A DNA stretch of 64,000 nt, taken from assembly GCA_905200615.1 (NCBI GenBank), contig CAJKLB010000006.1, positions 1 through 64,000 of the forward strand, written 5' to 3'. The stretch's first letter is position 1; every line of letters begins with the position of its first letter. The notes beneath the pieces are model-generated. The model saw nothing but the letters and a program-made list of their open reading frames with translations. It was not told where the DNA came from and did not search any database. Source of the DNA: an uncultured Selenomonadales bacterium. Its GTDB lineage: Bacteria; Bacillota; Clostridia; Christensenellales; QALW01. A program made the translations under genes and the position numbers. Below, piece by piece: positions 1 through 8,302 of the stretch.

Positions 1-1576
1 CTTTGGTTACTTTCCAATCGCCGTAGGTATGGTTTGCCACATTCAGCTTTTCACCGCAGGAGCATTCCTGCCAGTGCTGGGTTTTGTCATATTTCCACGT
101 TTCATCATGGATGCCGTGCTCATGCCCGATCTCCGGGATGATTTCAACCTGCACATATTCACAGACCGTGCAGTCACGCTCTCTGGAACCCGCTTCAGTC
201 TCGGTGGCCTCTTTGGTTACTTTCCAATCGCCGTAGGTATGGTTTGCCACATTCAGCTTTTCACCACAGGAACACTCCTGCCAGTGCTCGGTTTCGTCAT
301 ATTTCCATGCTTCATCGTGAACATCGTGCGTATGAACCGGCAGCGTCTCTGTCTGCTTATATTTGCAGACGGAGCAGGTACGTTCTCTGGAACCTGTTTC
401 GGTTGTGGTAGGCTCCTTTGTTATCGTCCAATCATCGAAAGTATGGTTGCCCACTTCAGTTTTATCGCCGCAGTGGCATTCCTTCCAGTGCTGGGTTTTA
501 TCTTTCTGCCAATCGCCGTAGCTGTGCTCATGTTCAAGCATTGGAATGATTTCGGTCTGAACATGGTCGCAGACCGTGCAGTCACGTGCTTTGGAGCCTT
601 CTTCGGTCTCGGTGGCCGGCTTCGTCACTCTCCATTCGCCGTAGGCATGGTTTGCCACATTCAGCTTTTCACCACAGGAACACTCCTGCCAGTGCTCGGT
701 TTCGTCATATTTCCATGCTTCATCGTGAACATCGTGCGTATGAACCGGCAGCGTCTCTGTCTGCTTATATTTGCAGACGGAGCAGGTACGTTCTCTGGAA
801 CCTGTTTCGGTTGTGGTAGGCTCCTTTGTTATCGTCCAATCACCGAAAGTATGGTCGGCTACAGTATCTTGATTAACTTCTTTGCAGTAGTAGCATACCT
901 TCCAGTGTGTAGTCGAACCGCTTCTCCAGTCGTCGGTATAGTAATGTTGGTGTTCCCTGTATCTATCAATCTGCTTATAGCCGCAGGTAAGGCACCGCCT
1001 TTCACATACGTCATGCTTCGTATTTACATCATAATAGATCAGCTCCCATTCGCCGAAGTTATGGGGGCTCTCTTCAGATATCTCTCCGCAGCTGCACTCT
1101 TTCCAATGCTGGGTTCCATTATTTTTCCAGCCGCCGAAGCTGTGTTCATGGGGGGGAGTAGGCCCCTCTCCGCCGCCGGAGCCTTCAAGTGTAGCCCAGT
1201 CACCCCATTCTCCTGGGCTGGTAACGTATTCGTTGGGAAACTCTCCGACAATGATGCAGCTTCTCGCCCTTATTTCAACTGTGTAATTTTCGCGAGCCTC
1301 CGTCATCAGGCTGCCATTAAACAGATGATATCTCTGTACTGTCAAATCGGGACCGTCAATTATTGTCTCGCCGAGCTTCAACCGAAGCTCGTATTGATAC
1401 TGGCCGCCGCCCGAGGGCGCGTCCCACTGTACCATGCTTTTAGGGCTCTCTGCCCATCGTATGTTTTGGGGCATACCTGCGCCTGCCGCAAACACTGTCG
1501 CCGGCAGTATTCCTACCACCATGCATAAGGACAGCAGCAGCGCCAGCAAACTCTTTTTTCGAAGCATCTTCTTCAT
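1..1576 (-). CDS. Secreted Cys/His-rich repeat protein, partial (C-terminus off the left edge)
   Basis: Read on the minus strand from an ATG at 1576 (AGGAGAG just upstream); 525 codons are open to the left edge with no stop. Residues 1-30 form a signal peptide ending VFA. Residues ~35-130 are a beta-rich, Fn3-like region shared with the next upstream gene. From ~142 on there are tandem units built on H-x-H, W-x-x-D, HW-x-E-C-x-CG and R-x-C-x-x-C; six HW..C.CG-type motifs are visible. Spacing of paired Cys and His suggests metal binding or disulfides (inference). No catalytic domain is seen and the C-terminal anchor, if any, lies outside. Distal gene of the leftward operon. Similar repeats occur in surface proteins of gut Firmicutes; function unknown. 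Confidence 0.85.
   Translation of the reverse strand, partial: MKKMLRKKSLLALLLSLCMVVGILPATVFAAGAGMPQNIRWAESPKSMVQWDAPSGGGQYQYELRLKLGETIIDGPDLTVQRYHLFNGSLMTEARENYTVEIRARSCIIVGEFPNEYVTSPGEWGDWATLEGSGGGEGPTPPHEHSFGGWKNNGTQHWKECSCGEISEESPHNFGEWELIYYDVNTKHDVCERRCLTCGYKQIDRYREHQHYYTDDWRSGSTTHWKVCYYCKEVNQDTVADHTFGDWTITKEPTTTETGSRERTCSVCKYKQTETLPVHTHDVHDEAWKYDETEHWQECSCGEKLNVANHAYGEWRVTKPATETEEGSKARDCTVCDHVQTEIIPMLEHEHSYGDWQKDKTQHWKECHCGDKTEVGNHTFDDWTITKEPTTTETGSRERTCSVCKYKQTETLPVHTHDVHDEAWKYDETEHWQECSCGEKLNVANHTYGDWKVTKEATETEAGSRERDCTVCEYVQVEIIPEIGHEHGIHDETWKYDKTQHWQECSCGEKLNVANHTYGDWKVTK
231..446. repeat. 216-bp direct repeat, copy A (within the secreted repeat gene)
   Basis: Copy A of a 216-bp segment that recurs at 639-854 with only two differences seen by eye. 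The offset is 408 bp (136 codons), so the reading frame is kept. A shorter related unit also starts at position 1, 210 bp (70 codons) to the left. Confidence 0.9.
639..854. repeat. 216-bp direct repeat, copy B (within the secreted repeat gene)
   Basis: Copy B of the 216-bp in-frame repeat at 231-446. The near identity at DNA level, compared with the diverged remaining units, points to recent duplication or gene conversion. Confidence 0.9.
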
Positions 1577-1596
1577 TCTCTCCTTTGCAAATAGAA

Positions 1597-2865
1597 TCAG
1601 TTTTTGGTATTTCCGCCGTCCGGTTCGGACGGATCCTTTCCTCCGGCTGGCGGGTTATCCTGTGCCTTCCGCTTTTTCCTGTATAAGAATACAAGCAGCA
1701 GCGCCAGCAGGACAGCCGCCGGTATCGCGGCCAACAGAACAATGTAGACGGCGTTTCCATCCTTTTCGTCTCCCGGCAACGGGTCGGGTTGGATGATTGC
1801 AGAAACGGAGAAGGGGGTATCGGAACCGAGTACGGCATACCGGCCCGGGCCGCCGGCTTCAAAGACCAGGCTGCCGTCTTCGGCCTTTGCCTCTATGCGC
1901 TCCGGCTCGCCGTCCACCCGCACCGCCTGGTAATGGGCGTAGCCCTCCAGATGGCTGTTCATCGGGATGCGCACCGTCATGGCGCTGTCTTTGATTTCCA
2001 CCGACTCCCCGTTCTGGCGGATGCTGATCTCATACACCGACAGCAGGCCGTCCAGTTCTTCTTTCAGCTCCGGCTTCTCTTCAAGCAGGCTCTCCGCCTC
2101 CATGACGCCGGCGTACAGCTCCACACCCTCCGGAACCGCTTCGGACAGGGAGACGGAAACGCCGGTATTTTCATCGGTCAGTTCCGCGATGCCTTCGCCG
2201 CCGGAATCCTGCCCGTTATCCGTGGTTTCCCCGGTGGCTGACGTCTGCGCGGCGTCCCTTGTCTCGGCGTAGCCGCAGACGGTGCAGGTGCGGCTCTCTG
2301 TATTGCCATCCGCCGTCCATGCGCCGAAGCTGTGATCCGCCGCATCCTTTTTGTCGCCGCAGGAACACGCCTGCCAGTGCTGTGCCGCGTCGTGCTTTTG
2401 GGTATAGCTGTGCTCATGGGGCGGTTCGGCTTCTCCGCCGCCCGACCCCGCCTTGGTCGCCCAGGGGCCCCATTCGCCGACGTCCGCCACCATATACTGG
2501 CCGTCCGGGTCGCCCACGATCATGATCCATCTGGCACGCACCCGTATGGTGTACTCTTCCTGCGGCCGCGTCACCACGTCGTTTGTGAAAAACAAATAGG
2601 TGTCGATTTCCACTGCCTTGGACTCGACCACATCGTCGCCCAGCAGCAGCTGCGCCTCGTATTCAAAGCTGTCGCCGGAGGCCGCTCCCGCCGGCCGATC
2701 CCACTGCACCTGGTTTTGGTAGCCCGACCAGCGGGGATTTCCCGGCACATATTCCCCCGCCGCCGAAACGGACAGGGGAAGGGCCGCGATCATCAGGCAT
2801 ACCGCCAGCAGCATACTGAAAAGCCGTGCGCCTTTTTGCCGCCCCGGCGGTTTTTCCCTGCGCAT
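1597..2865 (-). CDS. Membrane-anchored secreted protein, paralogue of the repeat protein
   Basis: 422 residues from the ATG at 2865, chosen because GGGAGGAG sits 7 bases upstream and the signal peptide (RLFSMLLAVCLMIAALPLSVSAA) follows directly; a longer in-frame extension exists but would overlap the upstream gene. After the signal comes the same Fn3-like region as in the downstream gene, then a single HEHSY..HW.AC.CG repeat, a low-complexity stretch, a beta-rich domain (~190-350), and a C-terminal TM helix (~373-395) followed by RKKRK and an acidic/polar tail. Type I membrane topology with an outward-facing ectodomain is likely. It lies 20 bases before the downstream start, so probably co-transcribed. 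Function unknown. Confidence 0.85.
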   Translation of the reverse strand: MRREKPPGRQKGARLFSMLLAVCLMIAALPLSVSAAGEYVPGNPRWSGYQNQVQWDRPAGAASGDSFEYEAQLLLGDDVVESKAVEIDTYLFFTNDVVTRPQEEYTIRVRARWIMIVGDPDGQYMVADVGEWGPWATKAGSGGGEAEPPHEHSYTQKHDAAQHWQACSCGDKKDAADHSFGAWTADGNTESRTCTVCGYAETRDAAQTSATGETTDNGQDSGGEGIAELTDENTGVSVSLSEAVPEGVELYAGVMEAESLLEEKPELKEELDGLLSVYEISIRQNGESVEIKDSAMTVRIPMNSHLEGYAHYQAVRVDGEPERIEAKAEDGSLVFEAGGPGRYAVLGSDTPFSVSAIIQPDPLPGDEKDGNAVYIVLLAAIPAAVLLALLLVFLYRKKRKAQDNPPAGGKDPSEPDGGNTKN

Positions 2866-2881
2866 ACGCAATCTCCTCCCT

Positions 2882-3499
2882 TTATCGCACCGGAGCGCCC
2901 TGCGGGGAAAGCGGCGTTCCGCATGCTCCGCAGAAGCGGCTTCCGGGCGGTATCTCCGCCCCGCACTGGGGGCATTTGTTTTCCAGCTTCGCCCCGCAGT
3001 TGTTGCAGAATTTGGTGCCGGCCGCACACTGGGTTTTGCAGGCGGGGCAAACCACCATACCCGCGTTCAGTTCCGCCCCGGCGTTTCGCACCACCACCGA
3101 GCGGCCGCCGGAGACGATGCACTGCTCAATCACCTGGAAAATCTCTTCCGGCAGCTTTTTCTGCTTGTAGGCGCCCACACCGGCAGTCACCGCCAGCGGC
3201 CATGCGATAAACCATCCCAGCGCGCCGGCGCCGATCTTATCCGACCATTCGCCCTGACCCACGGTGACGTTTAAGTTGTCATCCATTCGGATCATCTGCA
3301 CCGTCGTAGCCATCCTCATGCCGGCAATGGTCTTCCAGCCGTCTTTTTCCTGACGGCCCTGCACCACATAGCCTTCTGTGGTTTCGGCGCTCTGTACCTC
3401 CATCCCTTTGGCGGAGGACAGGAACGACGATACGGCGTTCGCCACTACCTGGGTACTCATACCGGCGGGCAGCCGGAATACTCTCGATTCATTTGCCAT
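2882..3499 (-). CDS. Zinc-ribbon protein with N-terminal conserved domain and hydrophobic segment
   Basis: 205 residues. The N-terminal ~85 residues form a conserved alpha/beta domain of unknown function, followed by a glycine/alanine-rich hydrophobic stretch (~90-112, probable membrane segment). A double zinc ribbon fills the C-terminus: CPAC..CNNC and CPQC..CGAC, four CxxC pairs, the usual double-zinc-ribbon pattern. Such proteins are widespread in Clostridia next to other zinc-ribbon or SPFH genes; roles are mostly unknown. No signal peptide, so the ribbons are probably cytoplasmic. Ends 16 bases before the start of the type I membrane protein gene downstream. Confidence 0.85.
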   Translation of the reverse strand: MANESRVFRLPAGMSTQVVANAVSSFLSSAKGMEVQSAETTEGYVVQGRQEKDGWKTIAGMRMATTVQMIRMDDNLNVTVGQGEWSDKIGAGALGWFIAWPLAVTAGVGAYKQKKLPEEIFQVIEQCIVSGGRSVVVRNAGAELNAGMVVCPACKTQCAAGTKFCNNCGAKLENKCPQCGAEIPPGSRFCGACGTPLSPQGAPVR

Positions 3500-3534
3500 A
3501 GATATCCCTCCAGATATTCAGATTCATTGTCTGT

Positions 3535-3729
3535 TTATTCGCTCTGCCGGGAGAGCGGCGCCCCGCATTCCGGACAGAATTTCACGCCCGGGGCAGCGGA
3601 CGCGCCGCACGAGGGGCATACCGTACCGTCAGGCGCGGCCGGAGTTTGTGCAGCAGTCTGCGCAGCCTTGGCCGCTTCCGCTTCCGCACGGATCCGGCCG
3701 ATTTCCGCCTGTGCCTGCGCCGCTGTTCC
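3535..3729 (-). pseudogene. Stop-separated zinc-ribbon tail (64 codons, no start codon)
   Basis: Directly after the TAG that ends the 114-aa gene, 64 more codons stay open in the same frame to a TAA at 3535-3537. They encode an Ala/Gln/Glu-rich helix and then a clean zinc ribbon, CPSCG..KFCPECG. No ATG or TTG and no usable GTG precedes the ribbon in this frame. Either a nonsense mutation split a ~178-residue zinc-ribbon protein, or this is the end of another gene left by a deletion. The paralogue at 7872-8198 has no such tail, which favours fusion or remnant. Expression by readthrough cannot be judged from sequence. Confidence 0.6.
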
Positions 3730-4074
3730 CTATACGGCATAATGCCGGTCCGGCACGAAACAGCGGCGGTTGATCATCAGCTCGTTCTCAAGGTACTGGG
3801 CAACCTTATCGGCTACGGCGGTCACCGCCCGTTCCTCTCCCTGGGCCGACAGGCCGGGACAGGGTTCACGCATGGAAACCGTCAGTCCGGTCCCCACATC
3901 CTGTATCTCTGTCGAAAGGCTGAAGGTGCTGACGTTCCCGTAAACCGAAAGCCGGGCGACCACCGCGCCGCTTTCCTCTTTCCGGTATTCCACCCCCTCC
4001 GCGTCCAGCACGTCGTAAACGGCCATCTGCACATACCGCCGGACATAGGGAAGGAGCCTTTTCACCTGACGCAT
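3730..4074 (-). CDS. Small conserved protein, paralogue of the 108-aa protein at 7872-8198
   Basis: 114 residues. The ATG at 4074 is preceded by AAGGAGGGAAACGGA; the frame is open further upstream, but that part overlaps the lipoprotein gene and lacks an RBS. It shares the layout of the protein at 7872-8198: an N-terminal (L/E)LPYVR..V..VYDVL helix, a beta section with VS.S(L/T)STE and G(T)xLTVS(M/L)R.PC, then a helix ending YLEN.LM. No signal or membrane segment, so cytosolic. The stop is TAG, followed in frame by a zinc-ribbon tail (see 3535-3729). Function unknown. Confidence 0.75.
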   Translation of the reverse strand: MRQVKRLLPYVRRYVQMAVYDVLDAEGVEYRKEESGAVVARLSVYGNVSTFSLSTEIQDVGTGLTVSMREPCPGLSAQGEERAVTAVADKVAQYLENELMINRRCFVPDRHYAV

Positions 4075-4126
4075 TCCGTTTCCCTCCTTGTCATGTATTC
4101 CTTGTTTGCGGTTTTCCGCCGCTTCC

Positions 4127-5263
4127 CTATTCGATGTAACCGCTGATGGGCTCTGCATACATTTTGTTTTCAGTCACCGGCTTGTAGCGGTCACTGCCGG
4201 TGCTTTCATACCATCCGGCCTCCGCCCGGTAGATTTCGCCGGTCTGCGTGTCGTACACGCGCTCGTAGCCGCCGGTTTCGTCGCTCTGCATCTGGCTGGT
4301 GATGTCCTGCTCGACGTTCCGGTCCTCCCAGGCCGCCATGATGATTTCCAGCCTCTCGTTGGTGATGCGGCTGATTTCCTTTGACATCGCCACCTTTTCT
4401 TCACCGGCCTGCTCAGTGGCTTTTACGAAACTCTCAGAATAGGCGAGCGTTCCAAGGCATTTGGTGAGGACGCTCTCCCATTCGATGAAGGTATCCTTCG
4501 CGGCGGTGACCGCCATGACGTTGTATGCCATGTAGTAGCCGCCGTCCGCCCGGGGGATGATATATCCTACCGGCAGTCCTGCGGCAATATCAACGCTTCC
4601 GAAGTCCACCACCGACGCGGCGAACATCCCCTCGCCTTCCTTGCCGTTTTCGGTAAAGGACGCCCGCAGCGTCTCTTCTCCCAGAGCATACGAGGACAGG
4701 AGGCTGGCCGAGGCAAAGCGGTCGGTCACGGCAAAGCCGTCAAACCGGGGGAAGGTATAGCCGGCATAGCTCGGCTCCCACTGCTCTACAAACGCCGCGT
4801 ATTCCGAAAACAGCTTGAAAAAGTTTTCGGTGGAGGGGGTTGTCAGCACCGGCGCCTGGGAAAGCATCTGCGCCCATGTGTTCCCCATGGTGACGTTATA
4901 CGCATAGGCGTCCTTTCCCTCCTGGCTGTGCAGCAGGCCCTCCGCCTTCAGCAGGACAAACATCTGGTTGAGGGGCTGGCTGGGATCCTGCACCCGGATG
5001 GAATGGTACATGGCCGTACCGCCGCTGGTGACTGTCCAGCCCTTGGGGATCTGCAGGCTGAAATCCGCCGTTTCATACAGCTCGGTTTCGATGGACCTGG
5101 CCGCTGTCTCAGTGATTTTTACGTCGTTTTCTTCTTTCGTGATGGTCCCGTCGCTGTTGACGACAGGCTCCTTTCCGCCCGGCTGCCCCTGCCCGGCGCA
5201 ACCGGCGAGGGAGAGCGCCAGCGCCGCCGCCAGCAGCAGGGATAATACGCTTTTCTTTTTCAT
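4127..5263 (-). CDS. Lipoprotein of unknown function
   Basis: 378 residues with a classical lipoprotein signal: MKKKS, an Ala/Leu-rich core and LAGC lipobox (Cys ~22), so probably anchored on the outer face of the membrane. The mature part begins with a linker, then a domain containing FSLQIPKGW, a pattern often seen in secreted proteins of the PsbP/DUF1795-like kind (weak resemblance), and ends with a mixed helical region. AGGAGG lies 9 bases before the ATG. Sits 33 bases after the neighbouring lipoprotein gene, in the same operon. No enzyme motif recognised. Confidence 0.8.
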   Translation of the reverse strand: MKKKSVLSLLLAAALALSLAGCAGQGQPGGKEPVVNSDGTITKEENDVKITETAARSIETELYETADFSLQIPKGWTVTSGGTAMYHSIRVQDPSQPLNQMFVLLKAEGLLHSQEGKDAYAYNVTMGNTWAQMLSQAPVLTTPSTENFFKLFSEYAAFVEQWEPSYAGYTFPRFDGFAVTDRFASASLLSSYALGEETLRASFTENGKEGEGMFAASVVDFGSVDIAAGLPVGYIIPRADGGYYMAYNVMAVTAAKDTFIEWESVLTKCLGTLAYSESFVKATEQAGEEKVAMSKEISRITNERLEIIMAAWEDRNVEQDITSQMQSDETGGYERVYDTQTGEIYRAEAGWYESTGSDRYKPVTENKMYAEPISGYIE

Positions 5264-5296
5264 AGCAGAATGCCTCCTGATCGATTTTTATTAATT

Positions 5297-6493
5297 TCAA
5301 TAGCCATCCAGAGCGAGGAGCTTCTCCATCACATCCGGCGGGTATGCGATGTAGCCCGATTCATAGTCCTCGCCTATCGCCTCCGTGGCGGGGAGAAGCT
5401 TGTAGTCCGCCGTGATGATATAATCATGGGCGATGGTGAGCACGTCGCTGTAATACCGGCTCAGCAGCTCCAGCTTTACAAGCCGGTAGCGGTTGCCGCC
5501 GCCGAATTTTGGGAGATAGGCGGCGGGGGTGCCGTCGGCGTTAGTGGTCTTTTCCTCATAGCTCAGATCATTCTCGGAGATATCGTCGTACATGATCTGG
5601 TAAAACGCCTGATCGGTCGCCAGGATGTTCCCATTTAAGATGGCAACCGCTTTTTCTCCGTCCCCCACGGCCTCGTCCGCCACCTCGTAAACAATATAGC
5701 CGTCCTCATCGTCGTCAAAATAAATCCCTTCAAAGTTCTCGGAGGGGAGCTGTCGTTCTGCCGCCGCCTCCAGCTTCCCGTCTGCGATCAGCAGATAGCT
5801 GCCTCCGACGTGCACAATCCGCTGGGCTCTGTCCCGCAGCCCGACGTCCTCGGTCAGCGTTTTTCCGTCTGCGCTGTAGCGCCAGGCGTGCGTCAGGACA
5901 GGATGGAGATACTTGCTCTCCGTCGCAGTGTACGGGCCGTTGTTGCTGGCAGACTTGACCGAATACCGTTTGCCGCCCCGGTAGACCACCTCCAGGTCGG
6001 CGCCGTTGAAATCGTTGGCCTGGAGGTAGACGGGCTGTTCCGCAAGGGGCAGGGTTCCCACCTCCCGGCAGTTCTGTCCCCCCGGCAGGGTCGCGTCGCA
6101 GCGGTACTGATAGATTTTTCCGCCGGACAGGAAGACGCTGGACAGATTGCCGCCGGCCTTTTTGGGGTTGAGATCCGAAAAGACGGTTTGCAGGCTCAGC
6201 ACGCCTTCTGCGCCGGTAAAGGTTTTGTAATCCGACTGGTCAAAGGCGACGCCCCGCTTTTTCAAAAGCTCCTGCTCCAGCGTTTCCGGCTCAGGTTCCG
6301 GCTCCGGCGCCGAAGCGGCAGGCGTGCTGCTGGCGGACGCTGTGGAGCTGCCTGTATCGGAAGACGGCTCCGAAGGCTCCGTCCCGCCGGAGCAGCCGAC
6401 AAGCAGCAACCCCATCGCCAGCAGAGGCGGCAGCAGCCGCCTGCAGAGGCTTCGCTTTTTGGTATATTGAATCAAATCGGTTTGTTCGTTCAT
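5297..6493 (-). CDS. Lipoprotein of unknown function with Ser/Ala/Pro/Glu linker
   Basis: 398 residues. A rather long, basic n-region (KKRSLCRR) leads to a hydrophobic core and LLVGC lipobox (Cys ~34); AGGAGG is 7 bases before the ATG. The mature N-terminus is a low-complexity Ser/Ala/Pro/Glu linker to ~75, typical of a spacer through the cell wall, followed by a ~310-residue beta-rich domain with no recognised family. Several Asp/Glu-rich turns (YFDDDEDGY) could bind metal, but this is only a guess. Co-directional with lipoprotein genes either side. Confidence 0.8.
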   Translation of the reverse strand: MNEQTDLIQYTKKRSLCRRLLPPLLAMGLLLVGCSGGTEPSEPSSDTGSSTASASSTPAASAPEPEPEPETLEQELLKKRGVAFDQSDYKTFTGAEGVLSLQTVFSDLNPKKAGGNLSSVFLSGGKIYQYRCDATLPGGQNCREVGTLPLAEQPVYLQANDFNGADLEVVYRGGKRYSVKSASNNGPYTATESKYLHPVLTHAWRYSADGKTLTEDVGLRDRAQRIVHVGGSYLLIADGKLEAAAERQLPSENFEGIYFDDDEDGYIVYEVADEAVGDGEKAVAILNGNILATDQAFYQIMYDDISENDLSYEEKTTNADGTPAAYLPKFGGGNRYRLVKLELLSRYYSDVLTIAHDYIITADYKLLPATEAIGEDYESGYIAYPPDVMEKLLALDGY

Positions 6494-6535
6494 TCTCTTT
6501 CCTCCTGAAGCTGGTGTGCGGACAGCAGGGCTTTC

Positions 6536-7837
6536 TCAGCCCTCCAGTTTCAAAACCCCGCGGTTCACCTTCATGGCAAGGATCCGGCGCACACTTTGGT
6601 TGATCCGCTCTTCGCTGATTTCTCCCAACGCGACCGCTTCCTCCAGAGCGGAGACGGCCGCCTGCGGGTTTGACGGGCAAAGCAGGATATCTACTCCTGC
6701 CGACACCGCACGGCGGGCGATTTCCCCGCTGGTATAGGAGTCGGTCAGCGCCTTCATCTGCAGCCCGTCGGTAATGACCACTCCCTGAAAGCCCAGCTCC
6801 TCCCTGAGCAGCTCCGTGACGATGCGGTAGGAAAACGGCGCGGGCTGGGCGGCGTCGATTTCGGTCAGGATCAAATGCCCGATCATCACCATATCGCTGC
6901 CGGAGGCAATCCCCGCCCGAAAGGGCAGCAGTTCCTCCCGGCGCAGCTGTTCGAGGGGCTTCGACACATATACAGCGCCGTCATGGGAATCGGCCAGCGT
7001 ATCCCCGTGGCCTGGGAAGTGCTTCAGCGTGGTTGCCACGCCGCCGCTGTGAAAGCCCCGGACCGCCTCAGGGATCAATTCAGCCGCCTGTGCGAAATCG
7101 TCGCTGTAAGCCCGGTCGCCGATGACCGTATTGTCCGGATTCGACCACACATCCGCCACCGGAGCCAGGTCGGCGTTAAATCCCAGCACCCGCATATCCG
7201 AAGCAATGGTGTGGGCGTTCTGCCTCGCGGTTTCCGCCCCCTGGTCCCTATACCCGAACATCGGCCCGATATATGTCGTACCCACCGTACTCATCAGCCG
7301 GTTGACGCGCCCGCCTTCCTCGTCGCAGGTCAGTATGAGCGGTATTTTGGAATAGCTCTGGGTGTTGGACAGCATTTTACATACCTGCTGCCGGCTTTTC
7401 AGGTTGGGACGGCTGTATATCAGGCCGCCCACCGGCATATCAACAAGCGCCTGCCGTGTGGTTTCTCCGGCCGCTGTTACACCGGAAACGCCGGTGAGCA
7501 GTTCCGGGCTGAGAACCAGCATCTGGCATATCTTATCGCGCAGAGACATCCCTGCCAAAATATCGTCTATACTGCTCCAGGCGACAGAGGGCCTGCCGCT
7601 CTCCGGCGGCTTGCTCTGACTTTCAGGAACGCTTGACGACGGGGCGGACGGTTCGTACGCACTCTCCGCCATCTGAGATGGAGCCTGTGTCTCAGACGTT
7701 TCCTGCGACGCCGGTATGCCGGATTCCTGGGAAACAGAACTGCCCGAAGAAGTGCTGGGATTTGCACACCCGCCGGATATGGCGATGAAAGCGCAGCACA
7801 AGGCGGCGAGCATTCTCTTCCATTTTATCCCCGTCAT
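6536..7837 (-). CDS. Glycoside hydrolase family 3 beta-N-acetylhexosaminidase, NagZ-like lipoprotein
   Basis: 433 residues. Lipobox SGGC (Cys ~25) and a Ser/Pro-rich linker to ~85, then a GH3 catalytic barrel. The NagZ loop KHFPGHGDT..DSH (~270-283) carries the His/Asp acid-base pair unique to NagZ-type enzymes, and VVITDGLQM (~355) carries the nucleophile Asp. It should remove terminal N-acetylglucosamine from muropeptides or chitooligosaccharides outside the cell. Length fits one-domain Firmicutes NagZ plus linker. The only gene in this operon with a clear enzymatic role, linking the operon to the cell wall. Substrate preference is not readable. Confidence 0.92.
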   Translation of the reverse strand: MTGIKWKRMLAALCCAFIAISGGCANPSTSSGSSVSQESGIPASQETSETQAPSQMAESAYEPSAPSSSVPESQSKPPESGRPSVAWSSIDDILAGMSLRDKICQMLVLSPELLTGVSGVTAAGETTRQALVDMPVGGLIYSRPNLKSRQQVCKMLSNTQSYSKIPLILTCDEEGGRVNRLMSTVGTTYIGPMFGYRDQGAETARQNAHTIASDMRVLGFNADLAPVADVWSNPDNTVIGDRAYSDDFAQAAELIPEAVRGFHSGGVATTLKHFPGHGDTLADSHDGAVYVSKPLEQLRREELLPFRAGIASGSDMVMIGHLILTEIDAAQPAPFSYRIVTELLREELGFQGVVITDGLQMKALTDSYTSGEIARRAVSAGVDILLCPSNPQAAVSALEEAVALGEISEERINQSVRRILAMKVNRGVLKLEG

Positions 7838-7871
7838 TTCTCACACCTCCTGTCCCCTGAAGCGGCGTTTT

Positions 7872-8198
7872 TTAAGCGTCTTCCTCCCCTTTCGTCATCA
7901 GGGTATTTTCCAAATGCCGGACGATCTGGTCCAGCATCTCCTGCAGAAGCCGGTACGCTCTCTGCTCCGGTATCCCGTCGCAGGGGCGGCGCAGCGAAAC
8001 CGTCAGTTCGGTTCCAAACGCTTTTTCCTCCGCCGTTATGGAAAGGGAGACGTCTGTTCCGTCCTCTCTCCATTCGGCAATAACCCTTCCCGGCTCTTCC
8101 TCCCCAAAAGTAATCCCTTCCTGCCGCAGCACGCCGTACACCGAGCGCAGGACAAAGGAGCGCACATAGGGAAGTTCTCTTTGAACGTATTCCATCAT
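7872..8198 (-). CDS. Small conserved protein, paralogue of the 114-aa protein at 3730-4074
   Basis: 108 residues, first gene of the leftward operon. CAGGAGGAGAAGAA precedes the ATG; a second Met follows at codon 2. N-terminal helix ELPYVRSFVLRSVYGVL, a beta core with FGTELTVSLRRPC, and C-terminal helix ending HLENTLM match the protein at 3730-4074, so these are diverged in-operon duplicates. No signal peptide, Cys motif or membrane helix. Function unknown. Confidence 0.8.
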   Translation of the reverse strand: MMEYVQRELPYVRSFVLRSVYGVLRQEGITFGEEEPGRVIAEWREDGTDVSLSITAEEKAFGTELTVSLRRPCDGIPEQRAYRLLQEMLDQIVRHLENTLMTKGEEDA

Positions 8199-8262
8199 TT
8201 CTTCTCCTCCTGAATTTTTGGGGAACCGCGGCAGACGCCGGGAAGTGGATTCTTACGCCCTC

Positions 8263-8292
8263 ATTTTAGGTGAAAAGAGGCCGGATTGTCTA
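8263..8292 (-). promoter_or_regulatory. Predicted promoter of the leftward surface operon
   Basis: On the minus strand, -35 TAGACA (8287-8292), an 18-bp spacer and -10 TAAAAT (8263-8268), about 65 bases before the first start codon. The -35 is one base off consensus, fitting a promoter that needs an activator. Confidence 0.6.
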
Positions 8293-8302
8293 TGCGTAAA
8301 TC

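Noticed and set aside
29..1528. Long rightward open frame of about 500 codons
   Set aside because: It is the antisense of the secreted repeat gene; the minus strand has RBS, signal peptide and conserved Cys/His repeats, the plus strand none.
3730..3732. TAG as a pyrrolysine codon
   Set aside because: No pyl genes are seen and the downstream tail is better explained as a nonsense split or remnant.
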